Source: Circinella umbellata (taxonomy: Eukaryota; Mucoromycota; Mucoromycetes; Mucorales; Lichtheimiaceae). Taken from it: a DNA stretch of 64,000 nucleotides. Positions 36,241-48,085 of the stretch are shown piece by piece. The DNA is taken from positions 744,001-808,000 of the forward strand of contig JAIWNF010000015.1 in the NCBI GenBank assembly GCA_025093555.1. Direction: 5' to 3'. How positions within the stretch are numbered: the stretch's first letter is position 1; each line of letters starts with the position of its first letter. The notes beneath the pieces are model-generated. The model saw only the letters and a list, made by a program, of their open reading frames with translations, was not told the origin of the DNA and searched no databases. Made by a program: the position numbers and the translations under genes.

Positions 36241-39200
36241 TTAAAAGCAAATGTCACCATTGTAAGAAAACTGGACATAAAATCAAAGACTGTTAGAAAC
36301 GCAAAAATAAAGAAAGTAATCAACAAACAATAACAACAGCAACAATGACACCATCATCAGCACAACAAAGTAGTCAACAGACAATAAGCAGCATCGACAA
36401 TGACAACAATGATCTTACCTCATCCGTTTTTGACTACTTAAATCAAAGCAATCAAACTATATTGCAGTATGATACAGATATCCCAATTCGACAATCTGTA
36501 CAAGCCGATGATGCACATCGTTCTTCTCTTTAATTCAATATTAAAATACAACTTGGAAGAATTTCAGTCTGGGCATTAATTGATACTGGACCTGAAATTA
36601 CCTCAATGGATGAAGAAGCCCTGTTTGAAGCTCAATTACAAACAGCATACGCTCAACCCTTATTTATTCAGTATGGAAACAAAACGAAATCACTTTCCAA
36701 CAACAACTTTAACTATGGATAATCAACAATATAAAGTTACGATTCGATTTGGTTCCAAAGGAAACCACGAAGGTGATATTAGGCATGAATTGGCTTGTGG
36801 GGTTAGGCGTTTATTTGGATCCTGATACTCGTACAATAATTCCAAAAGACAATTTTTACAATGGATGCAATCCAATACTGCAAGCATTATTTCACCCGCA
36901 ATTCCAGGTTGAGTTCAAGAAAAGCTACGACAACATCGGTCTTTATATGATGATACACCAGCACAAACAACAACAAGAATACCTATACAACATAAAATCG
37001 ACACTGGCAATGCAACACCCATTTATACACTACGTCCACGTCGATCTCCAGCCAAGAAAGCAGCACTCACAGCAGAAGTAGAAAAAATAAAGGAGCGCAG
37101 CGTTATCGTCGATTGTATGAGCCCATGGTGCTCAATTCCCATTTTGGTTCCAAAACCTGATGGTACTTTACGTTTTTGTGTGAACTACAAGAGACTTAAT
37201 GCCGTTACGATCCAAGATAAATTTCCATTAGATCGTATAGAAGATATTATTGACAACTTATCAGATGCACGTTGGTTTATATTACTGGATATGAAATCTG
37301 GATATTGGCAACTGACAATGGACCTTCCTGACTCTTTTAAAACATATTTTTCAGATGGTCAAAAATTGCGGCGCTTTATCGTTTTACCTTATGGTTTGAC
37401 GAACACTGTCTATACATATAGTAGATTTATGAAGCATCTTCTTGGCCACTTACCATTTGCCAACTCATACATTGTTGATGTCTTCATAGCATCATCCACT
37501 GAAGAAGAACATTTTCAACATATTGAAATCATTTTGGATATTTTGGTTTCAGCAAGACTCAAACTAAACATACAAGAATGTCAAATAATGGTACAAAGTG
37601 TCAAGTTCTTAGGATATTATATTTCTTCTAAAGGCATAAAAGCAGATCCGAAGCATACCCAAGTAATTGCACACGGAAAACTCCTGCTAATCCTAAAGAA
37701 CTTTCCCAGTTCTTAGGCCGGTGCAACTTTCATCGCCTGTTTTTATCCAATTTGTCAAGAGATGCCGAACCACTTTTTTTTTATTATTATGCAAAGGCAC
37801 ATATTGGACTTGGGGAACTAAAAAAGAACAAGCCTTTAAGAATCTAAAGATGAAATTAGTCAATTTACCAACTTTGGCCTATCCAGATTTCAACTTACTA
37901 TATGAATTATATGTCGATGCATCTGATGTTGGATTGAGCGATGTATTAACACAAGAACATCGACCAGTGGCATTCGCAAGTCGCACTTTATCTTCCGCAG
38001 AAAGAAATTCTAGTGTTACTGAATGGGAATGTACGGCAGTCGTTTGAAGATTAGTTTATTTTCACTGTTACATTCATGAAGCAAGTTTAACAGTATTTAC
38101 CGATCATGCTTCATTAAAAGCAATAATGAGCATCAAGAATCCAAGAGGACGCCTGAGCAGATGAATTATGCTAATTCAAGGCTATGATTTTTCTATCGCA
38201 TATCGAAGAGGTGTTGAGAACACATCGGTGGATGCTCTTAGTAGAGCATGTAATCATCAGCAAACGACAATGACAATCAGTTTGGAAGAGCTCGTCAAAC
38301 ATCAACAGAGTTGTTATATCAATCAAATATAATAAAATAAAAGAGACGTTAAAAAGTCAACGAGACCCAAAAGAACAATAATTGAACTGAAGTTTATTAA
38401 AATAAAATATTATCTCTATTTATATGAATCTTATTATCAGTGGGATATATTGATATGTGTATACGTAAGATTTATATTTGTCATGGCCGTGTGAATTATG
38501 AATATAAGATTAATGAATATAAGATTAGACTTTGAGCGGTTGACGATATGATATATCTACGCAGCTGTAACCTTATATCATTATAGAAGACGGATGTTAC
38601 CGACTAGGTAATATTGGCTAAAAGAACTTAAGTAGTAAACTTGAGTTGTACAAGTCTCAGCAGCATAAAAAGCTAGCTGAGCTTGATAAATAAAAAATAA
38701 CTTCTTTTTCACTCTTTCCTCACTTTTTCGATTTCTCTTTACTGTATCAATCTTGAACTAAAGGAAATTCCATTATAGACTTGGTCTTAGTCTATAACAA
38801 CGGACTTCTGTGTTCTTATAAATCATGGTCCAAATAGGGAAATACACGAAATGTCAGCAAAGCATAATTAAAGATACGCTATACTTTAATAATTAAAATG
38901 ACAAATAATTATCTTTATGAATAATATGTGTTGGATACAACAAGAGTGACGAAGAAATTGACAAGTTTAAGAATAGAAATAACAACTGTTTTATTTTATT
39001 TAAAAGAATATTTTGTATCCAAATTCAAAACAAGGAGCAACCAGTACCAGTAATACCAAAATCATTGCGTTTCAAATTTTTACTATCAATCCATGCTCAC
39101 CCCACTTCTGGACATTTTGGAAGAGATCGAACCTTAGATATAGCAAGAAACCCGGCATAGTAGCCTAGTTTATCTAATAATGTAACCAATTTTTTACAAG

Positions 39201-39875
39201 CCTGTCATGGTTGTCAATTACATAAAACACCTACCAAAAATTATGGCAAGATGACCAGCATTCTGATTGTCAGTGAACCTGGGGCAATATGGGCTGCAGA
39301 TATCACTGTATTACCAACATCAATAGAGGTAATCGATACCTGTTAGTATTCATTGAATATTTAACCAAATGGTATGTCACTGCAGCACTGCCCGGCTTTG
39401 ATACAAACTTGGTTGCCAACGTTTTGCTATACAAGATTGTAACAAAATATTCAATTCCCAAGAAACTGACTACTGATAATGGTACAAACTTTATTTCAGA
39501 AGCCATAAATCTAGGTTGTCAGCAGTTAGGTATATCAAGATCTCTAACTAGTGTGCAATTTCCTCAAATGGAGGGTATGGTTGAAAGAGGCAACAGAAGT
39601 TTAAAAACAGCTTTGTCCATTTACTGTGAAAAAACCCCAGAATTATGGGATTATTATTTACCATTCGTAACTTTTGCCATGAACACTACAAAACATACAC
39701 TAACACAAAAATCACCCTTTGAAGTTATGTTTGGAAGAAGACCAATTTTACCTCAGAGCATGCCCAATGGACTCCCAAATGTTTTGCTAGATATAAACCG
39801 AGAATCAGTGCAATTGTGCAAATCACCCAATGGACTTCCCAAATTTAAATTTTTTATTTTAAAATTCAATCAGTA
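36240..39875 (+). mobile_element. Decayed Ty3/gypsy retrotransposon
   Basis: Pieces lie in the order expected for Ty3/gypsy: a CCHC knuckle (CHHCKKTGHKIKDC, 36250-36295), a protease with ALIDTGPEITSMD (about 36575), reverse transcriptase (36960-37715, IPILVPKPDGTLRFCVNYKR, DMKSGYWQ), RNase H (37800-38330, YVDASDVGLS, TDHASLKAI, DALSRA), and integrase (39100-39870, an HHCC zinc region HPTSGHFGRD...CHGCQLHK, then TDNGTNF and MVERGNRSLK). Many stops and frameshifts break it, and the polymerase YxDD box reads YIVD. No LTR pair was found. Between RNase H and integrase lies an unrelated 0.65-kb segment, listed separately. Confidence 0.85.
38335..39010. other. Non-coding insertion or LTR-like segment inside the gypsy remnant
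   Basis: Coding similarity stops after the RNase H region and resumes with the integrase zinc region near 39050. The 0.65 kb between is non-coding and has features of an LTR: a CATAAAAAGC TATA-like site near 38664, a pyrimidine-rich stretch after it, and AATAAA signals. I could not find matching TG...CA ends or a target duplication, so a solo LTR is only one possibility. Confidence 0.3.
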
Positions 39876-39924
39876 AAAAAAGAATTTTCTTCTTGTACCT
39901 TATTTTTATTTACTATTTTAATAA

Positions 39925-40726
39925 ATGTCTACAACTCACGAACTTGCACAACGTTTTGCTGATGCTGATTCTGATGAATTGCATTTGATTCAATTGCATC
40001 GACGAGTAATTGAAAATTTGAGAAATAGAAATGAAGAGGAGGGAAATGAAGAGAGGAGGTTCTATCTTTGAACGGAAATATAAGGAAAGAAGTCACGTTT
40101 TGGGAGAGACAATGCTTCCCCGTGATTATTTCAACGATGGATCTCTTCATGGACCAGAAGTATTTCGTCGTCGTTTCAGAATGTTTTGGCCATTATTTTT
40201 GCGAATTGTTAAGGTGATTGGAAACAGTAATGATTTTTTTCACTCAAAAAAAAATGATGTAGCTGGAAACCTAGATTGTCACCAATTGTGAAGGCGATAG
40301 AAGCTATGATGCAACTTGCCTATGGTGTTTCCGTAATGCTGTAGATAATTATCTACGCATGGGTACTGAGACTGCCTGGCAATGTCTTAAAAGATTCTGT
40401 CAAGCTGTTGTCGATGTGGTTAGTGAGACATATCTTCATACACCAAACCAAGAAGATATGGCAAGACTCCTTGCACAAGGCGAAGCATGTGGTTTTCCAG
40501 GCATGCTGGGGCAGTAGACTGCACCCATTGGGTATGGAAAAACTGTCCAAAAGCATGACATGGCGTGTATAGAGGCAAAGAAGAATCGGCAACAGTCATC
40601 TTCGAAGCTGTTGCCGATTTTGATTTATGGATATGGGATGCCCATTTTGGACTTCCAGGCAGCCTAAATGATATCAATGTGTTGGATCGCTCTGATCTTA
40701 GTTTACATCAAGCAGCAAATAAATAA
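39925..40726 (+). pseudogene. PIF/Harbinger transposase, N-terminal half, frameshifted
   Basis: The frame begins MSTTHELAQRFADADSDELH and shifts at least three times. Recognisable blocks are GPEVFRRRFRMFWPLFLRIV, NYLRMGTETAWQCLKRFCQA, DMARLLAQGEACGFPGMLG, YRGKEESATVIFEAVADFD, and LWIWDAHFGLPGSLNDINVL. These are the conserved N-terminal and first-Asp blocks of HARBI1-like (DDE_Tnp_4) transposases. The copy stops shortly after NVLDRSDL, so the second Asp and Glu of the triad are missing. It is a dead fragment directly behind the gypsy integrase. Confidence 0.85.
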
Positions 40727-41169
40727 CGATATGTATACTCTTTTTTTCAAGTAATATTGTCCACGATTATATCAAGTATTATCAAGTAATACAATCAAAT
40801 TCTATTTCTTTCTTCTTGGAAGCAGTCATAAAAGCTTTATGCATATATAAAGCTGACCAGTAATAATGATAACATCACTTCTTTTTTTCTTCTGATCTTT
40901 TTCATAACCTCGACAAGGTCAGTTTATTTTTTTTATTCATAATCAACCTGCAACCTTAAAATCACTATCATTCTGATAAAGCTTTAAAATGGCTAGTTCT
41001 TCACTGAAGTATGCAAAGATAAAAAAAATAATACATGTTTATGGATGCAAACAGTAAAATAAAACTATATGATAATATAAAAAAAGTATTGTTATTTTGG
41101 CGCAAGTGAACTAAATGTATATGTACTTTTTTTGGTGCTTTATCTTTTATAGGACAATATTTTTTTTCT
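40727..41169. other. AT-rich spacer
   Basis: About 440 bp between the Harbinger fragment and the F-box pseudogene, with a TATAAAGC site near 40845 that could have been a promoter. No coding signal. Confidence 0.4.
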
Positions 41170-43139
41170 ACAACAATCCTTTGAATAGATTGCCAAGAGA
41201 GTTAAGATCAATTATGATCAGATACTTGACCCCGCTAGACGTCTTCTTTTGCATGTTGCTGAATCACCACTAGTATAATATAATACCGTTATATGCCAGA
41301 CGAGTATTCGTGAATTTACGACTGGCTGGAAGTTTCAACAATTTCAACATGTGGGTACCATTGGACCGCGGTTTACAAGAGGTTAACCCTCACAGAAATG
41401 GGTTTTTATGTCGATGCTTAGGTCATCATGTACATCATGTCGACCTAAGCTTATTTACTGCTGCTTCTTCAATGTCACCTCACGAAATAAGGGTAATGTT
41501 ATATGAATGCGGATGTGATAATATTCAGTAACTTTGTGAGTTAAAAGAAAAGTACAATTATCAAAACGAAAGTGGTGAGTGGTATATGCTGAACAAGGAT
41601 CGCTTTCTAACACTATGTTTTATTAATGTAATAGGCATACTTTCATGCAGTTTAGTCGATTATAAGACTTTTTTGACCAACACTGAATATTTTCACATGA
41701 CAGTAACAAAGCTGGTAATTACAGGTGCCATTAACAATATTCCGCTGTTAGAAACTATTAGTAGCTTTCCAAATCTGACCCATTTCACCATCAAAACCAT
41801 AAGATCTGCCCTACCAGATATGCTGCCACACAACAATCCAATTGTGCATCCCCACCTCTGGGTAATGCCTCAAGAAATGTTTCATAATCTTACGTATTTG
41901 TGCTTAGGAGCAAATTACTCCTGGCAGCGTATTTGGTCTGTCTTGGAAAGATGTCCCTGGATCCAATGTTTTCGCATTGGGATCTTTGAAGAAATGGGCC
42001 AGTTGTTCTATCCTTTCCATTCTGCATCCAACCAACATTTTTTATCAAATATACCAACTCGCCGAAATGTCATAAACAATGCCCAGCAACAAAACAGACT
42101 ACAAGATGTGACACAGGAGCTCGACAACATATTTCACCATAACTAACAATTAATGTATTTGGGTATCAACAATGACAATGATGACGAAGCAACTTGGGAA
42201 ATGTATCAACAGGAAGCAAACAGTATTCCTGAACAGCGACAACAACAATTTGTACCTGGACTGCGGGTTTTTAATGTAGATCAACTTTTCACAGCCAATC
42301 GTGTGGTTCATATGCAGCATGTCAACCAAAACACTTTGACAAATTTCAGGTGCGCCATGCCACTCACAAATGAAATGTTACTGCAAGATGTGACTTCTGT
42401 TCTTTTACAAAATGCAATCAACCTCACGAATCTGACAAGTTTCGAGTTAATTAATATCACTTGTTCTTCGGCAGCTATAGTAGAAGCAATAACTTGCTGT
42501 CCTCATCTACAAAGCATTATGATTAGGAAAAGTCGCCAACAACTGGATGGAGCAATTATTCACGAAATGACAACAAGATGGCAGTTACACCACACTACCA
42601 TTATATATCCTGAAACTCGTGGGATGGATTTTCGTCCTCTCCATCAATTCTCTTAGCTGCAAGAGAACAAGGTATATTGGAAACATTCAAAGTAAACCGA
42701 TTCAATCAGAATATTCTGAATCATTTGGTACATATCCCAATACTATGAAATATTCATCTGATGCAATCCCAACCAAGTCGTCTTATTCATCAATAACTTA
42801 CACATCTTGTTCAAGGGATGATCAATATTTGACATCAGGTCCAAGTTTTGGAGCTCCCAGCTTTTGGACGATTTTTCAATCCCGATTTTCTTGCTCAAGT
42901 AGGACAATTACCTAACCTTACTGTTCTAGACTTTTGTGGCAATCATATCCAAAATCTCAATATCTTTAAAAAATTTTATGAAATGCACAAAATCTGTTAC
43001 TTTTACGAGCGACAAGAAGCAAGAATCAAAGGACTGTAGATACGTTTGATACCGTACGGAATGGATATCAACTTGTAAGATGGCCACTTCAAAATATTAT
43101 TCATGTTGACTTCACCAATAACAGATTAAACTTTTCATA
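41170..43139 (+). pseudogene. F-box/LRR-like gene, decayed
   Basis: An F-box-like start (NPLNRLPRELRSIMIRYLTP, 41177 on) is followed by long stretches of leucine-rich-repeat-like sequence: LVITGAINNIPLLETISSFP, MFHNLTYLCLGANYSWQRIW, LTNLTSFELINITCSSAAIV and LPNLTVLDFCGNHIQNLNIF. Stops or frameshifts occur at about 41277, 41530, 42144, 42655 and 42915, so the reading frame is broken into at least five pieces. F-box proteins select substrates for SCF ubiquitin ligases, and large F-box/LRR families are common in Mucorales. Some breaks could be introns, but the TAA and TAG codons without nearby splice sites favour a pseudogene. Confidence 0.65.
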
Positions 43140-43585
43140 ATTTTTTTTCCACAATTAACATCCTCTTCTCAATTTATTCGCCTACCTACAAACTAAATAA
43201 TAAAAAAGATTATCACCACCTTATGGTGCATTTCACTTGTAATCGCCAATAATAAAAAATATCAAAATTTATAAAATTTTGGATATTTTGACATTTATGA
43301 AACTTACAGATTTTGTGAAAACATAAATTTATGACATAAAGAAAAAGAAAAACAATTTGTTTTTACTTTTCACTACTACCTAAACTAATTGTAATTGTAT
43401 ATATATATTAAAAAACAAATAAAATCAATGATTTTCTTGTTTTTAGAATCTTATTCTTTTTTAAAATTTATTCTCTACCCTTTATTTTTATCACATGTAA
43501 ACTATCATGTGAAATCTAAAAATAAAAAAGAATATTATTTTAAGGTTCAATTGAACCATAGAAGTATTAAATATATAACCTTACA
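43140..43585. other. AT-rich spacer before the first Merlin element
   Basis: About 450 bp of AT-rich DNA. An 80-codon frame at 43395-43637 runs into the transposon end and is not a gene. The repeated ATTTTGGATATTTTGACATTT stretch near 43268 is only a chance-like local repeat. Confidence 0.4.
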
Positions 43586-45908
43586 GGCTAATGAGCAATA
43601 TAAGAACCAATCCGTTTCAAAGGGTTCCCATAATTAGAAATTTGTGTTACACTTACTATATATAGAATCACAGGCGGTCTTTGTAATGTAGTAAAAAACA
43701 AAGCTTTCTGATGTTTTATCAATGAGTAATCGCATTTTGAAAATAGGTACATAGAAATATTATTAGTTTAAAAAATATAAAAAAAAATGGAAAAAAAAAT
43801 ATTATATATAGTATATAGCATATAGTAATACTAAAAAGGTAGTGGTATCAGGAGAATAAATACTTATATATTGCTAATATATTAAGATATATTTATAGGA
43901 AAATAAAAGGTGCCCTATAAATTTATAGGTGTGGGAAAAATAAATAGAAAGTTACCTATAAAATTATGGGTGTGAGAAAAAAAAGTTTTTATAAAAACTA
44001 TAAAAGGGCATCATTATTATTACTTTTCTTTATTACTTTGTCTATCTACTTTTTCTTATTCTTTCTATTTTACTATGTCTAGTCAACCCTCACTCCCTCC
44101 TTACCATGAATTTGGTAAGCTTATTGATACTCTCACTAAGGCAATTAAGTAAGTATACAAATATCAAAATATATCTTTTTTAATATATTAATTATTATTA
44201 TTATTTTTAAAAATTTAGTTTTCTAAAGACAAATGGTATTCTTAATGAAGAAGTTTTTTGTGACTATAGAAGTCATATGATTTGGACCTGGCCTCCTAGT
44301 TGGAAATATCCTAAGTGGTGTTGTGTACATAGTTGGCGCTGTAAAAGGATTTCTAAGGCAGTAACTACTGGTAGCTACCTCTTTAATCGTAAGGCTAATT
44401 TGGAGGCTATTCTATGAGTTTTACATGGTTTTGTTGCAAGAAACTCATTATATGCTCTATCTATTGGAAATCGATTAGATCGTGATACTATATCTCAAAT
44501 TATTTTTGACATATATCAAGTGATGAATGATGATATTTTGGATGAGGACATTACATTAGGTAAGACTAATATCTTTATTTAATATACTTTTCTAGTAATA
44601 CTAAAACTATGGTAATTTTTAGGTGGCCCGGATATTATAGAAGTCCAAATTGATGAAAGTAAATTTGGAAAACGTAAAAATAATCGAGGCCAAAGGGTAG
44701 GAGGTGTATGGGTTTTTGGAATGGTTGAAAAAAAGGCTAATGGACATGCTGGAAAGGTTTTCATGTCAATTGTTCCTGATCGAAAGGCAGATACCCTCAT
44801 CCCATTAATTCAACAGTATATTCTTCCTGGTACTCAGGTTATTTCTGATTGTCATGGCCCCTATATGCAATTATGAAATCTTGGGTTTGACCATACTGCA
44901 GCTAATCATTCCATAGGGTTTGCTACTACAAATAATAGTATAGGTCATACTTATGGTAATGAATTATGTAATACTAATATGATTGAAGGTAATATTTATT
45001 TAATAGCATTAATGACGTCTTTCTACTTTTAAGAATATCATATATACTAATATAGCTTATATTATAGGAATGTGAACTGTAGTTAAACATGCTGTTCTTC
45101 ATCAACATCGAACTGTTTCTAACTGCCCTTAGAAACTATTAGAATTTCTGTGGTGCCGTAAACATTCTAATCATTGGACTAGCCTTTTACAAGGTCTTGC
45201 TAGTACGGAATTCTCTACTAGTAATAATGATCATTATATAGAAGATATTATTAATAATTTGCCAATAAGGGTTCCAGGCAATTACTTACAGTATGAATAT
45301 CAAGAGGATAATTAACTTATAGAGTTTGTTGATCTTCCAGATACATATAGTTCTGATTCTGATTCTTCTACAGAATCAGAATCTGATAATCATAGGTAAT
45401 AACTAATCATCATTCTATTTGGACTCCTTTATTAAATACTAAATTTACTTTATTTATAGTGAGTTTACTCCACCTCCTGCACGGCATTGCCAAACAAATT
45501 AAATGGAGCTTTTGTTAAGATTATATGCTATATATATTAAGTCTTCTTTTATCTTTATATTTCTTATTATTTTATCTTATCCCTATCTTTATATCATCAA
45601 AATAAATTGTTCAATACTTTTATAAAATCATGCCTATATTGTATATAGTAGTATAGTATATCTATACATTATCTTGTAGTTTAATATGTTTTTAGTGATT
45701 ATGCTTTTTTTTTTCTAAAAAATCTAAAAATTAAAAAATTTGAGGTCTCTAACTTTAAATGCTTCGTTTGCATGCTTCAGTGCATGCTAAGCCACATAAT
45801 AAACACCATTAGATAGACACGAAGCACTATTATTACTATGCCAAATTTAATGTCCGCCGGTAACGTGGTTGTCTTAAAATGGATTGGTTCTTATAACGTA
45901 CGATAACC
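43586..45908 (+). mobile_element. Merlin DNA transposon, copy 1
   Basis: The element runs from a terminal inverted repeat GGCTAATGAGCAATATAAGA (43586) to its partner ending ...TACGATAACC (45908). The two ends share GG...TATAAGAACCAATCC. The second copy, on the opposite strand at 51480-53803, confirms both borders because similarity stops there. The transposase belongs to the Merlin/IS1016 (ISXO2-like DDE) group. No matching 8-9 bp target duplication is visible at either side. Confidence 0.85.
44075..45502 (+). pseudogene. Merlin transposase, copy 1, with in-frame stops
   Basis: Exons can be traced from MSSQPSLPPYHEFGKLIDTL (44075) through introns starting GTAAGTATAC, GTAAGACTAA, GTAATATTTA and GTAATAACTA, to a TAA at 45502. 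Merlin signatures are clear: EVQIDESKFGKRKNNRGQRV and GGVWVFGMVEKK (first Asp), VISDCHGPY (second Asp), and NMIEG (Glu). Five stops interrupt the frame: TGA at 44415 and 44874, TGA at 45073, TAG at 45130, TAA at 45313. Several fall where Trp would fit (for example IEGM-stop-TVVKH). The tail is acidic and Ser-rich (SSDSDSSTESESDN). The gene cannot make a full transposase under the standard code. Confidence 0.8.
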
Positions 45909-46025
45909 GCTCACTGGGAGGTTCGTTATAGTTTTTCTCTGATTGTTATTTTAATATAAAAAAATTTATTACTTGATAATTTATGCATTTTTCTATGATA
46001 TTTTTTTTATGATGTAATAATGTAG

Positions 46026-48085
46026 GAGTGGTGTTCCAAACAAGAATTTGAAGATGGAAACACCGTCAGTGAAGCCAAACTTGTTGCTTTCTTGAGAGAA
46101 GTATCAAGAACTGGCAATATAAAAAACAAGAGATCCAAATTGCCAGATGGTAAAGCTAAGCGATTGGGAAAAGAATCCTTAGCAGGATATGCCAAGGCCG
46201 TTGGAGCGTTACAAACTGTTCAAGCAGCCGTCCTTGGCAACAAAAATCCAGCAGCTCGTGGTACTCTTGTCAAAAACCTTCTCAGTGACTATGATCGAGA
46301 AAATGCAATTAGACGAAGAGTTGAATATGAAGATCGTGGTACCAATAGTCTCAACGATGGATATACTCTAGATGAATTGAGACTTATTTCTCGATACCAA
46401 TTCAATCGCAACACAGCACATCATCTACGTAACCGATTGGATTTCCTTTTGGGTCATGCTATCCTTGGTCGTGGTGAAACCAAGCGGATGATGCAATTGC
46501 CTGATCTGTTTTCTACTGAACTTGCTGATGAAGGTCCCTCTAAATGTATTTCACTTGTTATAACGATGAATAAGGGTAAAATGAACCAGCATGGGCGTTT
46601 AGAATATGGTGCTGCCATACGACACCGCAGTGTAGAAGTATGCCCATTAGGCGCAATGGCCTTTCATTTCTTTTGCAGGTGGCACATGGAAAATGAACCA
46701 TTCCCTGAGTTCATGACACGTCAAAATTGGTACGACATCCATGTTCTGAAAGGATCTGATCGTACCAAACCTATAACATATAATACTCAGCGGGATGGGT
46801 ATATGGAAGCTTTAAATGCTGTTGGTGTTAACTCAAGCAAAATAACACATATTAATCGAGGAAGTGCTCTTCGTGCGATTGCGGACCAAGACGTTCCTGA
46901 CAATGAGCAACGGCGGATTGGGAGATGGGGCTCTGATAGAATGGTAGGGTGCTACCTGACAAGCTTGCCAAAGCAAGCTATGCGTGCGTTAGGTGGCTTT
47001 TACTCGCAAAAAGCTGGTGCTTTCTGGTTGCCACGTTCAGCAATAGACCCACCACAGGAGTTGCAAAGACTTATTTTTCCCAAGATAGAATATTGGGAAA
47101 CTATGTTTGAACGTGGTGCCGTACAAAAAGATTTGGCTGGTCCAAATTTTTTGGTACTTTTGAAGTATTTACGCATTGTCTTCTTGCAGGTAATAACTCT
47201 TATATTTTATATACTATACATAATTGTACTATTATCAATTTATTTTACTAACGACTATTTTCAAATATTAAGGACTCTGTGGTATTGAAGCAGCGGCACC
47301 CTACTCATTTTCTGTGGAGTCATGCTATATTTGACAGCCCATTATACAAGCAATATGAGATTGACCTCTCTTCTCAGCTTGTAAGTGTCAATGAAGCAGA
47401 AGAGCCGCTCAATGTGCAGATTGAACGGGTCTTGCCCCATCTCACCAACGTCCTGCGAGCATCACTCGGAGATATATCGGGTGAGATTGATGGTATTAAA
47501 AACACTATCAATAATCTGAATACATCACAGCAAGCAGGATTTGCAAATGTCATGGATGCTGTAAATGGCGTTTTTTCAAGTCCACTGTACTTATCGCGAA
47601 CTCCAGCAAATTCCCAAGAACAAGGTATGATCACTACAGCAAGAGAGGTACCCTAAGATAGCAGTGACCATACTTTTATACCATCATCATCTATACCATC
47701 ATCATCTATACCATCATCATCTATACCATCATCATCTATACCATCATCATCATCATCATCATCATCGCCTCCACAGTACACTTTAAATCGAAAGTTCTGT
47801 ACAGTTACTGATGTATGGCGTGAATATGACCATGGAGTTGCAGGGAATCCTTCTGTTCGAAGCCTTGAAGAAAAATATAAGACAAAGTGGAGAAAGAATA
47901 GTACGGAGTCAAGGTTCTTTAGCAGAAGAAAGATAATTTACGAAGAAGTAAAGAGAATAGCAAATGATCGTCATATCTCTTTTTCTGATGCAGCACAAGC
48001 TTTGGAAGATACAAGACGCGATTTAAAAATAAGTATAGACAAACTAACCAAAAAAATATCAGAACAACATAAAGAACGACAGTGA
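46026..48085 (+). CDS. Crypton tyrosine recombinase with GCR1_C DNA-binding domain (5' end missing)
   Basis: Three exons (46026-47189, 47273-47647, 47777-48085) join in phase to give 615 residues. The first visible exon follows an ATGTAG acceptor and reads EWCSKQEFEDGNTVSEAKLV, a start typical of Crypton proteins, so a short 5' exon is missing, probably lost when the Merlin at 45908 arrived. The recombinase core has LLGHAILGRGETKRMMQLPD (first Arg), THINRGSALRAI (His-x-x-Arg) and GRWGSDRMVGCYLTSLP (Trp...Tyr nucleophile). The C-terminus, VTDVWREYDHGVAGNPSVRS then LEEKYKTKWR and RRKIIYEEVKRIA, is a GCR1_C domain. Such enzymes cut and join circular intermediates rather than use DDE chemistry. 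The TAA at 47654 lies inside the proposed second intron. Confidence 0.82.
47678..47766. repeat. 15-bp minisatellite inside the Crypton gene
   Basis: TATACCATCATCATC repeats five times and then runs into a pure ATC tract. If translated it would give SSSIP units; if spliced it lies in the intron 47648-47776. Confidence 0.9.

Noticed and set aside
44415..45132. TGA read as Trp (recoding) in the Merlin transposases
   Set aside because: TAG and TAA stops are also present, and host genes here use TGG for Trp, so mutation is simpler.
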